The notes: a model not told the origin generated them from the sequence alone. A stretch of DNA of 64,000 nt from Gammaproteobacteria bacterium (GCA_026707735.1 JAPOWH010000024.1:1-64000), one strand, 5' to 3'. Positions 1-9,747 are shown, counted from the first letter of the stretch. A program made the numbers and translations.

Positions 1-1149
1 CTGCGAGAGGTAGACGAAGTCGAACGACGCAACACTTGCAGCGACTCGGTCCACAGTCATGCCCGTCAGGGTGCTGCGTTTCACAGCCAAAGGCAGGAGT
101 TTCAATTTTTCGACTATTTGAAACGCCAATCTCGCGTCCGTTCGGGCATAGTGAATGAACCCCGGGAGATCGCTGCTGTAGCGTTCTAGAATCTCTTCGG
201 CTCGATCTTTGACATCGCCCTCCACAGCCTTCCCTTCACCCAATACTTCTTGCGCGACCGCATCAAGCGAATAGTCGCTGAAAGTTACAAACGCACCGCG
301 GACCAATGCGATTCCATCCAATACCGTCCTCCCATGGACGATGGCTTGGCTACTGCCGAAGTAGCCTCTGGCCTCACGGAGCTGCACACTGGACTGGGAA
401 CGACCTAGCGCTAGGTTTGTCTTGCAGTGACGTGCGATGCGTGAGAGGACAGCGAGATCAAAATCGATCACGTTCCATCCAGTGAGGACGTCTGGATCTA
501 GATCCGCAACTCGCTCCTTGAATGCTTCGATCGCATCCTTTGTTGACTCGAACCCCACTGAATCGGCGGGAAGCTCTCGATGATCAGGATCGACAACGAG
601 CACCTCATTGATGGTGGGACTATAGAGAGCGATGGCCAGCAGTTGTCTCGCATGAGGATCGGTTTCTATGTCGAACGACAGAACCGTGGGAGCAAAGGAG
701 ACTTGAGCTGGCTCAATTTGCGGGTTGGTAAAGACGAGGTCCGCATCGGATGCACCGAAGGCGGGTTCGCCTTCAATTGAAATTCCGCCCCTGATGTTCT
801 TGCCAATGAGAAAGGAAACTGGAAATCGCAAATCCGCTTCGTAGGTGGGAATATTTTCGGCATGCAGTCGATCGCGGACCGGAAGTAGGTCTGCTGGCAA
901 ATCACACAATACTTTGGCCGCCGGAAACCCATCCAAGGTGTCGCGGTCGGACTCGACGATTTTGAATTTCCGTAAAGCTGGATGGCCGACATCCTTGTCT
1001 CTCACGTAGAAGCTGGGAACTTGGCGGGTTTCACGTACAAGGAACGATCTTCCGTCCTCGAGACGGCCGCCAATGTGGATTACGGCAACGCCATTTTCGA
1101 CTCGATAGCCGGTTTGATAGAGAAATCCCAGGTGGCGTTGTGTTGTCAT
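1..1149 (-). CDS. polB: DNA polymerase II (family B), N-terminal part, runs off left edge
   Basis: The minus-strand frame opens with ATG at 1149 and stays open to base 1 (383 codons), so about half of a roughly 780-residue enzyme is visible. It is a family B DNA-dependent polymerase with 3'-5' exonuclease, as E. coli Pol II, which acts in damage-induced synthesis and replication restart. The exonuclease I motif FDIET is near residue 159, matching the position of the DIE proofreading motif in E. coli Pol II, and the Exo II motif GWNVIDFD follows about 75 residues later. The visible end (SFDFVYLSQ) resembles the segment just before the polymerase palm. The palm motifs lie outside the window. 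It is followed downstream of its start by the SDR gene on the same strand. Confidence 0.9.
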   Translation of the reverse strand, partial: MTTQRHLGFLYQTGYRVENGVAVIHIGGRLEDGRSFLVRETRQVPSFYVRDKDVGHPALRKFKIVESDRDTLDGFPAAKVLCDLPADLLPVRDRLHAENIPTYEADLRFPVSFLIGKNIRGGISIEGEPAFGASDADLVFTNPQIEPAQVSFAPTVLSFDIETDPHARQLLAIALYSPTINEVLVVDPDHRELPADSVGFESTKDAIEAFKERVADLDPDVLTGWNVIDFDLAVLSRIARHCKTNLALGRSQSSVQLREARGYFGSSQAIVHGRTVLDGIALVRGAFVTFSDYSLDAVAQEVLGEGKAVEGDVKDRAEEILERYSSDLPGFIHYARTDARLAFQIVEKLKLLPLAVKRSTLTGMTVDRVAASVASFDFVYLSQ

Positions 1150-1167
1150 TGAGCTCCGAGGACTCGA

Positions 1168-1950
1168 CTATCTCCACATGTTGGTGCCGCCGCAGACCGC
1201 AATTGCTTGACCCGTGATGTACTCGCTTGCGTCCGATGCGAGAAAGACAGCGATGCCTTTGAGGTCACTAGCTTCGCCGAGACGACGTAGTGGAGTGTTG
1301 GTTTCAGCGTTTCGTTTGGCAAGTTCGTTGTCCCACAGAGCTTTCGCAAAGTCCGTCTTGATCAGACCCGGACAAATGGCATTTACTCGAATTCCGTGCG
1401 GACCGTATTCCAATGCGACATTGCGTACAAGTGCAATGTCGGCGAGCTTCGAAATGTTGTATGTGCCCAGTGTGAGGGAGCCCGCGAATGCGCCGGTGCT
1501 TGCTGTGATCATCATGCTTCCTCTTTTCTTGGCAACCATGTCGGGCGCGACCATTTGACAGAGCCAGTGGTTGGACCTGACGTTCGAGTTCATGATCTTG
1601 TCGTATGCGGAATCCGGAATCTCGGACATGGGGCCGTAGAAAGGGTTCACGCCAGCATTGCTCACCAGAATGTCGATTGCGCCTAGCCGGCTGTGCGTTT
1701 CATCTACGAGATTCTGCAATTGCTCCTTGTAGCCGATGTTGCACGCAATCGCGGTTGCGCGCTGTTCACCGCAAACGCTGTTTATGTGTTCGCATGCTGC
1801 TTCGCATTGATCTAATTTGCGGCTGGAAACCACAACGCGCGCACCGTGCTCGGCAAGACCTTCTGCCATGCTAAGACCCATGCCTTTGGACGCCCCGGTC
1901 AACAACGCGACGCGACCCGATAGATCAAACAAGTCGGTTTGTACACTCAT
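1168..1950 (-). CDS. SDR family NAD(P)-dependent oxidoreductase
   Basis: A 260-residue classical short-chain dehydrogenase/reductase. The cofactor motif TGASKGMG is near residue 18, NAG near 95, and the catalytic Ser and YNISK (Tyr-x3-Lys) pair near 146-165. The C-terminal PG and GG-containing substrate loops are intact. I chose ATG at 1950 rather than the upstream in-frame start at 1983 because AAGGA sits about 6 bases before it. Annotators often name such proteins glucose or 3-oxoacyl reductases, but the substrate cannot be read from sequence. It lies just ahead of polB on the same strand and is divergent from yejA, so the roughly 80 bases after 1950 must hold two promoters. Confidence 0.88.
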   Translation of the reverse strand: MSVQTDLFDLSGRVALLTGASKGMGLSMAEGLAEHGARVVVSSRKLDQCEAACEHINSVCGEQRATAIACNIGYKEQLQNLVDETHSRLGAIDILVSNAGVNPFYGPMSEIPDSAYDKIMNSNVRSNHWLCQMVAPDMVAKKRGSMMITASTGAFAGSLTLGTYNISKLADIALVRNVALEYGPHGIRVNAICPGLIKTDFAKALWDNELAKRNAETNTPLRRLGEASDLKGIAVFLASDASEYITGQAIAVCGGTNMWR

Positions 1951-2030
1951 GGTGGTTCCTTGTATTGGTTTTGAATTCGACAAGCTGACTATCGTAATGT
2001 AAGTGCGAATCGGCTAACCGATTACGATAT

Positions 2031-3986
2031 GTGGCTGAAATGTTCCGCAATTCTTCTTTGAGACGTCTTCCGATCTTTCTGATCTTGTGCGCAACAGGCG
2101 CAACTGGGCAGGATCAAACCGAAGCACCATGTAGCGATCCGGACTATCGGCATGGAATAAGTTACGTCGAGCCCCTCAAGTACGACGCAGATTTCGAACA
2201 TTTCTCTTACTCAAATCCTGATGCACCAAAGGGGGGAATGATCCGCTTTCCTGCATTGGGGACTTGGGACAACTTCAACGGCATTCTCAACAAGGGTCGG
2301 TTGGTTGCGGGCTACGATCTCGGTGGAGCGAATGCGCTCGTCTACGATCGGCTGCTTGAGGGATCGGCAGACGAAAACGCTAGCGCTTATGGCCGTCTGG
2401 CGGAAGGCATTGCAGTGGAGGAGAACTTTGCCTGGGTTGCGTTCAAATTGCGCAAGAATGCGTATTGGCACGACGGAACACCACTTGATGCCAGCGACGT
2501 GGTCTGGACCTTCAACACCTACCTGACGGAAGGCTCTCTCACACTGAGGACGGGGTTGCAGGAACTAGATCGAGTCTTCGAATTTGGGGATCAGGAAGTT
2601 TGCTTTGTTACGAAGACGGATGTGGAAGTCAGTCCAAACATTCCGTTCACCTACGGTGGATTGGCCATTCTTCCTGAACATTATTGGAAGGACCACGACA
2701 TAACCAAGACCACCCAGGAGCCGCCACTTGGTAGCGGACCATACAAGGCCGGAGACCTGGCCTTTGGCAAGAACATTTACTACGAGCGCGTGCCCGACTA
2801 CTGGGGGCGCGATTTGCCTGTGAATAGAGGTCGCTACAACTTTGAAAAGGTCAAGTTCGACTACTTTCTCGACGAAACCGTGATGCTTGAAGCGCACAAG
2901 GCACATGTCTACGACATGCGCGAAGAGACGGTATCGAAGAACTGGACTACTGGCTATGACTTTGATGCTCTGCACGCAGGACTTTTCAGGAAGGAGCTTC
3001 GCTACCTCAAGCGCGCGTGGGGCATGTGGTGGCCGGCGTTCTGGAATGTGCGCAACCCGAAGTTTCAAGACATACGAATACGAGAAGCGCTCTTTTTGCT
3101 GTACGACTTTAAGTGGATCAACAGAGTAATTCTGTTCGGCTTCTACGACTACGGAGATAGCTACTTCTACAACTCGCCCATGGCACAGAGCGGTCTACCG
3201 TCGGAAGACGAAATTCGTCTATTGGAGCCGTTTCGAGACCAGATTCCCGAACGAGTCTATACCCACGAATTCAAGCATCCGCCGTCGACAGGATATGGCT
3301 CGAATCGCGAGAGCATGAAGCGAGCGCTCGAATTGTTCGACGAGGCCGGATGGCAACTGAAACGAGGGAAGTTGCGGCACAAAGAGACCAATGAGCAGTT
3401 CCACATCGATTTCGTCTTCGTGTCCGCCATGCTGCTGCGGGCCAAGTCGCCTTACATCCGAAGGTTAAATCAGGCGGGCATTTCGACTTCGGCGCTCGCG
3501 CCGGAAGTGTCCAATTGGCAACATCGAATGCGTACCGGAAAATTCGACGGAGGGGGCTACATCTGGATACCTGGCAACATGCCAGGGTTCGATCTGCGCA
3601 ATCGATTCGGCAGCGAAGCGGCCGACCAGGACTATGGACTCAATTGGGCGGGGATCAAGAGCCCCGTTGTCGACTATCTAATTGAGCAGGTAATCAAAGC
3701 GCGTACGGCGAGAGACCTGTATGCGGCAACTCGCGCCCTGGATCGAGTGCTATTGTGGAACTTCTACATGATTCCGGGCATGGGACAGCCGGGATTTCGA
3801 TTGGTCTCATGGGACAAATTCGGAGAAGTCGACCCGTCCGTTTCCGGACCTCTTTCGCGAGTTCCCGCCATTGACGCTTGGTGGTGGGACGAGGAGAAAG
3901 CACAAAGGGTCGAAACCGGCATTGCGGCGTTGAGCGACTCCAGTCAGGCGTCGACCACAGATTCTTCCGAGAGTGCGAATCCGTAG
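2031..3986 (+). CDS. yejA: YejA-like periplasmic solute-binding protein (ABC family 5)
   Basis: Extracellular solute-binding protein of family 5, 651 residues, resembling YejA, the peptide/microcin C binding component (about 600 residues in E. coli). A positively charged N-terminus and hydrophobic stretch ending near residue 26 look like a Sec signal peptide, so the protein should be periplasmic. Characteristic blocks include HGISYVEPLKY near residue 42, KGGMIRFP and a WHDGTPLDASDVVWTFN segment near 148-162. The first possible start is GTG at 2031; ATG at 2040 is equally plausible, with no clear ribosome site for either. It is followed after 22 bases by yejB. The Ser/Thr-rich C-terminal tail (residues about 630-651) is extra. 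Confidence 0.88.
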   Translation: MAEMFRNSSLRRLPIFLILCATGATGQDQTEAPCSDPDYRHGISYVEPLKYDADFEHFSYSNPDAPKGGMIRFPALGTWDNFNGILNKGRLVAGYDLGGANALVYDRLLEGSADENASAYGRLAEGIAVEENFAWVAFKLRKNAYWHDGTPLDASDVVWTFNTYLTEGSLTLRTGLQELDRVFEFGDQEVCFVTKTDVEVSPNIPFTYGGLAILPEHYWKDHDITKTTQEPPLGSGPYKAGDLAFGKNIYYERVPDYWGRDLPVNRGRYNFEKVKFDYFLDETVMLEAHKAHVYDMREETVSKNWTTGYDFDALHAGLFRKELRYLKRAWGMWWPAFWNVRNPKFQDIRIREALFLLYDFKWINRVILFGFYDYGDSYFYNSPMAQSGLPSEDEIRLLEPFRDQIPERVYTHEFKHPPSTGYGSNRESMKRALELFDEAGWQLKRGKLRHKETNEQFHIDFVFVSAMLLRAKSPYIRRLNQAGISTSALAPEVSNWQHRMRTGKFDGGGYIWIPGNMPGFDLRNRFGSEAADQDYGLNWAGIKSPVVDYLIEQVIKARTARDLYAATRALDRVLLWNFYMIPGMGQPGFRLVSWDKFGEVDPSVSGPLSRVPAIDAWWWDEEKAQRVETGIAALSDSSQASTTDSSESANP

Positions 3987-4008
3987 TAGTTAGCGAGGGA
4001 AACAAGAC

Positions 4009-5103
4009 GTGCTCCGATACATCGTCAAGCGCCTGTTGCTGATACCGCCAACTCTGTTCGGGATCATATTGATCAACTTCGTGATCGTGCAGTTTGCACC
4101 TGGCGGTCCAGTAGAGCAGATCATTGCCCAGGTCACCATCGGACAGGTCTCGTCGACTCAAAGGATCAGCGGGGGTGGCGACACGGGTATGTCGTCGGAG
4201 GCAATTCAAGCGGCAGGAAGTTCCCACAATCTCGCGTCCTATGGATTGGACCCTGAACTTGTGGCCCACCTGAACGATGAGTTTGGATTCGACAAACCCG
4301 TCTACGTTCGATTTTGGAACATGATCATTAGCTATCTGAAATTTGATTTTGGAACGAGCTACTTTCAAGATCGTCCGGTTAGTGAACTCGTTATTGAGCG
4401 TCTCCCTGTTTCGATTTCGCTAGGACTTTGGTCCTTGTTGCTGATCTATGCGATATCGATTCCCCTCGGTGTTCGCAAGGCTGTCAAGGACGGCACGCGA
4501 TTCGACTTCTGGACAAGCTCGGTCATATTTGTGGGCTATGCCATACCAGGGTTTCTGTTTGCCATTCTGCTAATCGTTCTGTTTGCGGGCGGAAGCTACT
4601 GGGAGGTGTTCCCGATGCGAGGATTCCACTCGGAGGGATTCGAGGAGATGGGATGGTTCGGGCAAATCAAGGACTACTTTTGGCATATCGCTCTCCCGGT
4701 CCTCTCGTTGACGATTGGAGGCTTTGCCTACCTGTCAATGCTCACAAAGAATTCCTTCTTGGAGGAAATCAGCAAGCAGTTTGTTCTCACTGCCCGAGCA
4801 AAGGGTCTGTCGGAGCGTAGGGTTCTGTTCGGCCATGTTTTCCGTAACGCCATGTTGATCGTGATAGCGGGATTTCCTGCGGCATTCGTAGGAATTCTCT
4901 TCACAGGATCCGTGTTGATTGAAGTGATCTTCTCGCTGGAAGGCATTGGTCTGCTCAGCTATGAAGCAGTCGTGAAGCGAGACTACCCCATTCTGTTTGG
5001 AACACTCTACGTGTTCACGTTGATATCGCTGGTGATGCATTTAGTAGGGGACTTGTGCTACGTCTTCGTAGACCCTCGAATTGACTTTGAGACGCGAGAA
5101 TGA
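4009..5103 (+). CDS. yejB: YejB-like ABC transporter permease
   Basis: Inner-membrane permease of the peptide/microcin C importer, 364 residues, binding-protein-dependent transport family. The N-terminus MLRYIVKRLLLIPPTLFGI gives the first membrane segment; five more hydrophobic stretches follow. The cytoplasmic coupling (EAA) loop is visible as TARAKGLSERRVLFGHVFRNA near residues 264-284. The start is GTG at 4009 with a GAGGG ribosome site. The last codons overlap the first codons of yejE by 4 bases, indicating translational coupling. Confidence 0.92.
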   Translation: MLRYIVKRLLLIPPTLFGIILINFVIVQFAPGGPVEQIIAQVTIGQVSSTQRISGGGDTGMSSEAIQAAGSSHNLASYGLDPELVAHLNDEFGFDKPVYVRFWNMIISYLKFDFGTSYFQDRPVSELVIERLPVSISLGLWSLLLIYAISIPLGVRKAVKDGTRFDFWTSSVIFVGYAIPGFLFAILLIVLFAGGSYWEVFPMRGFHSEGFEEMGWFGQIKDYFWHIALPVLSLTIGGFAYLSMLTKNSFLEEISKQFVLTARAKGLSERRVLFGHVFRNAMLIVIAGFPAAFVGILFTGSVLIEVIFSLEGIGLLSYEAVVKRDYPILFGTLYVFTLISLVMHLVGDLCYVFVDPRIDFETRE

Positions 5104-6191
5104 GTCCACTGGTTCGACGCGGAATAGCGAATTTCAAAGCTAACAAGCGAGGGTACTACTCGTTGTGGATTTTCGGCATCCTCTTCGCGATTTCGCTGAT
5201 GGCGGAACTCGTTGCCAACGACAAGCCCGTCGTTCTCTACATGAACGGCAAACTCTTCTTTCCTGCATTCACGTTTGTCGCCGAAACCGATCTTGGTGGA
5301 GAGTTGGAAATCGAAGCCGACTACACCGATCCCTACGTCAAGGACTTAATCGAGGAAGCGAACGGTTGGGCGATTTTTCCGCCCATCCCGTACAGCTACG
5401 ACACTGTGGATTTTTGGGTTGAGCAGTCGACTCCCGCTCCCCCGTCAGCTCAGCATTGGCTGGGAACCGATGATCGTGCAAAGGACACGCTTGCGCGCCT
5501 AATCTATGGGTTTCGGCTGTCCGTTGTTTTCGGTATCACTCTGACATTCCTCAGTTCTCTCATTGGCGTTGGCATTGGAGCTGTTCAAGGGTACTTTGGA
5601 GGTCTAGTGGATCTATTGGGCCAGCGGCTGGTGGAAATCTGGTCTGGGTTACCCGTTCTGCTGATCTTGATCATCTTGGCCAGCGTAATCGAACCCAACG
5701 TGATTTGGCTATTGATTCTCTTGACGTGCTTTAGCTGGATGACGCTCGTCGCCGTAGTTCGCGCCGAATTCCTGCGGACGCGAAACTTCGATTTCGTGAG
5801 AGCGGCGCGAGCGCTGGGTGTGTCCAATCGCACGATCATGCGCAGGCACGTTCTACCTAACGCCATGGTCGCTACACTAACCAATGTGCCGTTCATACTG
5901 TGTGGCGCCGTGACCATGCTGACTGCGCTTGACTTTCTAGGGTTTGGATTGCCCGCTGGCTCACCGTCAATTGGCGAACTACTTGCTCAGGGCAAGGCCA
6001 ACATTCAGTCTCCATGGCTTGGGTTGACGGGTTTCTTCACAATGGCGATCATGCTTGTCTTGCTGATCTTCATAAGCGAAGCCGTGCGCGATGCGTTTGA
6101 TCCAAGACGTTCGCTAGGTGGGAGCGCTCCCGCTGAACATGCTGCTCAAGAAGTGGCTGAAGCGCAAGCTACTGCAGCGCTATCTCGTTGA
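5100..6191 (+). CDS. yejE: YejE-like ABC transporter permease
   Basis: Second permease of the Yej-type importer, 363 residues. It has the family's large periplasmic insertion after the first membrane helix (residues about 45-125, containing LYMNGKLFFPAFTF) and the EAA-loop segment RAARALGVSNRTIMRRHVLPN near residues 237-257. It starts in the ATGA overlap with yejB. In E. coli the operon continues with yejF, which encodes a fused double ATPase. Here the next gene is purE after 229 bases and no transport ATPase is encoded on this strand nearby, so the ATPase must come from elsewhere. The C-terminal Ala-rich tail is not conserved in the family as I know it. Confidence 0.92.
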   Translation: MSPLVRRGIANFKANKRGYYSLWIFGILFAISLMAELVANDKPVVLYMNGKLFFPAFTFVAETDLGGELEIEADYTDPYVKDLIEEANGWAIFPPIPYSYDTVDFWVEQSTPAPPSAQHWLGTDDRAKDTLARLIYGFRLSVVFGITLTFLSSLIGVGIGAVQGYFGGLVDLLGQRLVEIWSGLPVLLILIILASVIEPNVIWLLILLTCFSWMTLVAVVRAEFLRTRNFDFVRAARALGVSNRTIMRRHVLPNAMVATLTNVPFILCGAVTMLTALDFLGFGLPAGSPSIGELLAQGKANIQSPWLGLTGFFTMAIMLVLLIFISEAVRDAFDPRRSLGGSAPAEHAAQEVAEAQATAALSR

Positions 6192-6420
6192 CATTGTTCT
6201 AGATTTCTAGGCACTTGGACTAGTAGAATTTCGCAGCGGACGGCATTGGCGCAATCACTGCTTTTGCGAACGAACAGCGACGCATGCAATGTCGTTGCCG
6301 ACGACGCGCAGCCAGATCCGGCATTGAATTGCGGGTCAGCGCTTTGCCAATGGGTTAAGAAGTAACTAAAGTGTTGGTGACTCGCACGCCAACAAATGGT
6401 GATCAAGGAGGAAACAGCGA

Positions 6421-6909
6421 ATGAGTTGGGTGGCAGTGTTAATGGGCTCAAAGTCCGATTGGCCAACAATGCAATCTACGACGGAAGTCCTGTCAGATTT
6501 TGGGGTTGAGTACGAAGCCAAGGTAACTTCCGCCCACCGCACTCCTAGTCAGACGGCGGAGTACGTAAGCGACGCCGTCGAACGTGGATGTGAAGTCTTC
6601 ATTTGTGCAGCGGGACTTGCCGCTCACTTGGCTGGTGCAGTTGCCGCCAAGACGACCAAACCTGTCATTGGCGTCCCAATGGATGGAGGACCTTTGTCCG
6701 GATTCGATGCATTGCTCTCCACGGTGCAGATGCCGGGAGGAGTACCCGTGGCCACCGTGGCGATTGGCAAGGCCGGAGCCAAGAATGCAGCTTATTTGGC
6801 CGTGCAGGTGTTGGCGTTGTCAAACAGTGCCTTGGCTGAGCGATTGGCGGAGGATCGCGCGGAGAGCGTGCGCAATGTGGAGGAGCAGAACCAAGCCATA
6901 CAGGATTGA
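6421..6909 (+). CDS. purE: N5-carboxyaminoimidazole ribonucleotide mutase (class I PurE)
   Basis: De novo purine synthesis enzyme that converts N5-CAIR to CAIR; 162 residues, normal length. The phosphate-binding start [10 protein letters not shown], the SAHRTP motif near residue 42 and the [11 protein letters not shown] loop near residue 66 are intact. A near-perfect Shine-Dalgarno sequence, AAGGAGG at 6405-6411, fixes the ATG start. It leads a purE-tsaC-aroE run; the usual partner purK is not adjacent. The C-terminal region beyond residue 140 is acidic and poorly conserved. Confidence 0.96.
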   Translation: MSWVAVLMGSKSDWPTMQSTTEVLSDFGVEYEAKVTSAHRTPSQTAEYVSDAVERGCEVFICAAGLAAHLAGAVAAKTTKPVIGVPMDGGPLSGFDALLSTVQMPGGVPVATVAIGKAGAKNAAYLAVQVLALSNSALAERLAEDRAESVRNVEEQNQAIQD

Positions 6910-6924
6910 CAAACGGGCCGTTGC

Positions 6925-7473
6925 TTGAAAAGAAATCAGCTCGAACACGCAGCAACAATCCTGCAGAAGGGGGGCGTGGTTGCGCACGCCTGCGAAGGAG
7001 TGTGGGGACTTGCTTGCAATCCTTGGTGCGAGGCTGCTGTCGACCGCATTTTGGAGATCAAGAAACGTAGCGTCTCCAAGGGACTTATAGTGATCGGGCA
7101 CAGCTCTGCAGTTTTTGAACCCGAACTTGAGATGGTGGACTCGTCGCGCAGATTTCGCGTCCAGCACAGTTGGCCGGGGCATGTAACTTGGATCCTGCCC
7201 ACGCAAAGATTTCCCCAGACCGTTACAGGTGGACGCTCGACAATAGCAGCTAGAGTTCCCGATCACAAGCAGGCAAGGGAACTCTGCGAGGCCTACGGAG
7301 GCGCTCTTGTATCGACGTCCGCCAATCACAGTTCGGAAATTCCGGCCCGCAGCGAATCAGAAGTTCGCGAGTCTATGGGTTCTCAGGTGGACTTCATTCT
7401 GCGGGGATCAATTGGTGACGCAATCGGTCCAAGCGAAATCAGAAGCGCCATCGACGACGTACGGTTGCGATGA
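6925..7473 (+). CDS. tsaC: L-threonylcarbamoyladenylate synthase (TsaC/YrdC)
   Basis: Makes threonylcarbamoyl-AMP from threonine, bicarbonate and ATP for t6A37 modification of ANN-decoding tRNAs. It has 182 residues, as in single-domain TsaC, without the Sua5 C-terminal domain. Recognisable blocks are GGVVAHACEGVWGLAC (residues 14-29), EIKKRSVSKGLIVIG (about 43-57) and the segment VSTSANHS (about 130). It starts with TTG at 6925, 16 bases after purE, and its stop overlaps the aroE start by 4 bases. The tsaC-aroE pair is common in gammaproteobacteria. Confidence 0.93.
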   Translation: MKRNQLEHAATILQKGGVVAHACEGVWGLACNPWCEAAVDRILEIKKRSVSKGLIVIGHSSAVFEPELEMVDSSRRFRVQHSWPGHVTWILPTQRFPQTVTGGRSTIAARVPDHKQARELCEAYGGALVSTSANHSSEIPARSESEVRESMGSQVDFILRGSIGDAIGPSEIRSAIDDVRLR

Positions 7474-8270
7474 ACCTTGATCGCTATGCCGTGATCGGCA
7501 ATCCTGTAGCACACAGTCTATCTCCGCAAATCCACGAAGAATTTGCACGCCAGACCAACCAGCAGCTCAAGTACTCACGGATTGAAGCTCCACACGACGG
7601 CTTCGAGTCCATCGCCAGAGACTTTCTTCGCAAAGGGGGTTGTGGTCTGAGCGTCACAGCACCATTCAAGGGCGAAGCCTTTCGATGGGTGGATAAATCT
7701 GATGAATTCGCTCGAGAGTCCGGCGCCGTGAATGCAATATCAAGAAGTGGCGACTCCACCGAGGGATTCAACACCGATGGAATTGGGCTCTTGCAGGACT
7801 TTGTGCGACTGGGATGGAAGATAACCGGCAGGAGGGTGCTCGTGCTCGGGGCTGGGGGTGCCGTTAGAGGAATTATTGGGCCACTTATTGCACAGGGTAG
7901 CGTTTTGACAGTAGCAAACCGGACCGAGAAGAGGCTAGTCGAGCTCAAGGCGCAATTTCCCGATATCTCGACAATGCCCTTGGCAGAGGTGCCCGGCGAT
8001 TGGGACATGGTCATCAATGCAACATCGGCCCATTTGCGGTCCACCGAACTGAACGTGGATCCACATATTTTCTCGGACGCACGGTGTTACGATTTGGCAT
8101 ATAGCTGTGACCGAACCACAAAATTTGTCGACAAGGCCAGGCGACACGGCGCTACGGACGCTCAAGACGGACTAGGCATGCTAGTGTTCCAGGCGGCATG
8201 CGCCTTCGGTTTGTGGCGCGGGGTTGATCCCGATCCGATTAGGGTCCTCGAGGGCCTTCGCGAATCATGA
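7470..8270 (+). CDS. aroE: Shikimate dehydrogenase
   Basis: NADP-dependent reduction of 3-dehydroshikimate to shikimate in aromatic amino-acid synthesis; 266 residues. The N-terminal shikimate-binding motif AVIGNPVAHSLSPQIH is intact (residues 8-23), the catalytic Lys lies in SVTAPFKGEA (about 63-72), and NTDG follows near residue 104. The Rossmann motif is GAGGAVRG (about 127), with the NADP-selecting NRTEKR near 149-154. The C-terminal QxxxxFxLW-like segment (QAACAFGLWRG) is present. The start overlaps tsaC. Confidence 0.96.
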   Translation: MNLDRYAVIGNPVAHSLSPQIHEEFARQTNQQLKYSRIEAPHDGFESIARDFLRKGGCGLSVTAPFKGEAFRWVDKSDEFARESGAVNAISRSGDSTEGFNTDGIGLLQDFVRLGWKITGRRVLVLGAGGAVRGIIGPLIAQGSVLTVANRTEKRLVELKAQFPDISTMPLAEVPGDWDMVINATSAHLRSTELNVDPHIFSDARCYDLAYSCDRTTKFVDKARRHGATDAQDGLGMLVFQAACAFGLWRGVDPDPIRVLEGLRES

Positions 8271-8340
8271 AGCTCCTGACGATCGCATGTGGCAGAATTC
8301 ATGCATTCGACGCTTTGTCTGATCTACCATTCATTGTGTA

Positions 8341-9078
8341 ATGAACACATCCATGTCAGACATGAAAGGCAGATTCAGTCTTCCATTGAGCCGTCCGCGC
8401 GGGGGATGGGCGTTGGCCATTCAAGTGACAATCGCCGTGTTGACGACTCTGGGTCTTAGCACGTGGCAAGTTTCTCGAGGATTTGAGAAGTCCGAATTGC
8501 GCAACGTCTACGTTGACCGTCTGGCCACTGCTCCGATTGAATTGAAGGAATTTGTCGAAGGCGACAGCTATTACAAGAAGATGGAACTGGTGGGGCGGTT
8601 CGACCAGCAGCGAAGTTTCATAGTTGCGTACAAGAGACATTTGGGAGTGCCTGGATTTTGGGTTATCACGCCCTTTGAGACTGAAATTGGCACATTTCTC
8701 GTAAATCGCGGGTGGATTGCCATGGATAGAACTTGGTTCCATACGCCTGTGGTGGAAACGCCATTGGAGCAGTTGAAGCTTCTTGGTGTTGTTTGGCCCA
8801 ACGTTCCTCAGAGATCGACGGTCGGGTACGACGGAGACACGTGGCCCAAGCGAGTAAATCGACAGAATGTCGCGAAAATGGCCGAAATTACTTCGGCGTT
8901 TGGCGAGGAGGTTCGATTGCTTCCAGAGAGCGAAGCAGTATTGACTCCAATCCACTTAACATTTGAGCAGGGAGCGAGCACGCATTGGAGCTATGCGCTT
9001 CAATGGCTGGTAATAGGGGCAATCATAGTTCTTGGCTATTGGTATTTTGCACTCAGAAGGCCTGACGAGGACTCCTAG
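8341..9078 (+). CDS. SURF1 family cytochrome oxidase assembly protein
   Basis: A 245-residue SURF1/Shy1 family protein, which assists heme A insertion or maturation of cytochrome c oxidase. The topology is typical: one membrane helix near the N-terminus (about residues 22-40), a periplasmic domain with the conserved GFWVITPFE and FLVNRGWI segments (about 100-128), and a second helix close to the C-terminus (about 214-236). Start choice is uncertain because ATG occurs at residues 1, 5 and 8. It is 6 bases ahead of the SCO gene, which fits a shared role in oxidase assembly; no oxidase subunits are in the window. Confidence 0.9.
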   Translation: MNTSMSDMKGRFSLPLSRPRGGWALAIQVTIAVLTTLGLSTWQVSRGFEKSELRNVYVDRLATAPIELKEFVEGDSYYKKMELVGRFDQQRSFIVAYKRHLGVPGFWVITPFETEIGTFLVNRGWIAMDRTWFHTPVVETPLEQLKLLGVVWPNVPQRSTVGYDGDTWPKRVNRQNVAKMAEITSAFGEEVRLLPESEAVLTPIHLTFEQGASTHWSYALQWLVIGAIIVLGYWYFALRRPDEDS

Positions 9079-9084
9079 AAGGAA

Positions 9085-9747
9085 ATGAAACTGAAAATTG
9101 GGATGTTGGTGGCGCTGATTGCAATCGTCGGCGCACTCTACTGGCTGTCGGTGCACTCGGAAAGGGTGGGGATGACGGGGGAGCAACTCAAAGCGCTTGG
9201 ATTGGTCGAGCTCCCCGAACCTACGGACGTCGGTGAGCTGACGCTGGTGGACCAAGATGGAAATCCCTTTGATGGGTCAGCCCTTCATGGAAGGTGGACC
9301 TACGCGTTCTTCGGATTTACGCACTGCCCGGACATATGCCCGCTCACAATGTCACTGCTGAAACAGGTTGAGCAGCGATTGAACGAAACCGTCGACCCTA
9401 GTATTGCTAGGGCGTTTCAGGGTGTCTTCGTAACCGTGGACCCTGCCCGAGACGATTCTGAAACCGTCAGGGAATTCATCGCCAACTTTTCGCCAAATTT
9501 CCTTGGAGTAACCGGAACGGAAGAGGAGATAAGCGAACTTGCCGGCAAGGTAGCAGTTGGCTATACGCGAATAGGATCTAGCGACTCCAGGCTTGAATAT
9601 CTGGTGGAGCACCAGGGACACATTGTGGTATTTTCCCCGGATGGGCGGTGCTATGGCTTCATAAAGCCAGAGCATGACACAACCCAGCTTGTTCGCATTT
9701 TTCTACATTTGGAGCGGAAGGGAAGACTCGCTGAGAGCGCGGCTTAG
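9085..9747 (+). CDS. SCO1/SenC family copper chaperone / thioredoxin-fold protein
   Basis: Membrane-anchored SCO protein that delivers copper to the CuA site of cytochrome c oxidase. It has 220 residues with an N-terminal signal anchor (about 1-20) and a periplasmic thioredoxin-fold domain. The copper-binding CPDIC motif sits in FGFTHCPDICPL near residues 76-87, and the partner His is in VEHQGHIVVFSPDG near residue 176. VTVDPARD (about 113) is another family block. It directly follows SURF1 and is probably co-transcribed with it. Confidence 0.93.
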   Translation: MKLKIGMLVALIAIVGALYWLSVHSERVGMTGEQLKALGLVELPEPTDVGELTLVDQDGNPFDGSALHGRWTYAFFGFTHCPDICPLTMSLLKQVEQRLNETVDPSIARAFQGVFVTVDPARDDSETVREFIANFSPNFLGVTGTEEEISELAGKVAVGYTRIGSSDSRLEYLVEHQGHIVVFSPDGRCYGFIKPEHDTTQLVRIFLHLERKGRLAESAA

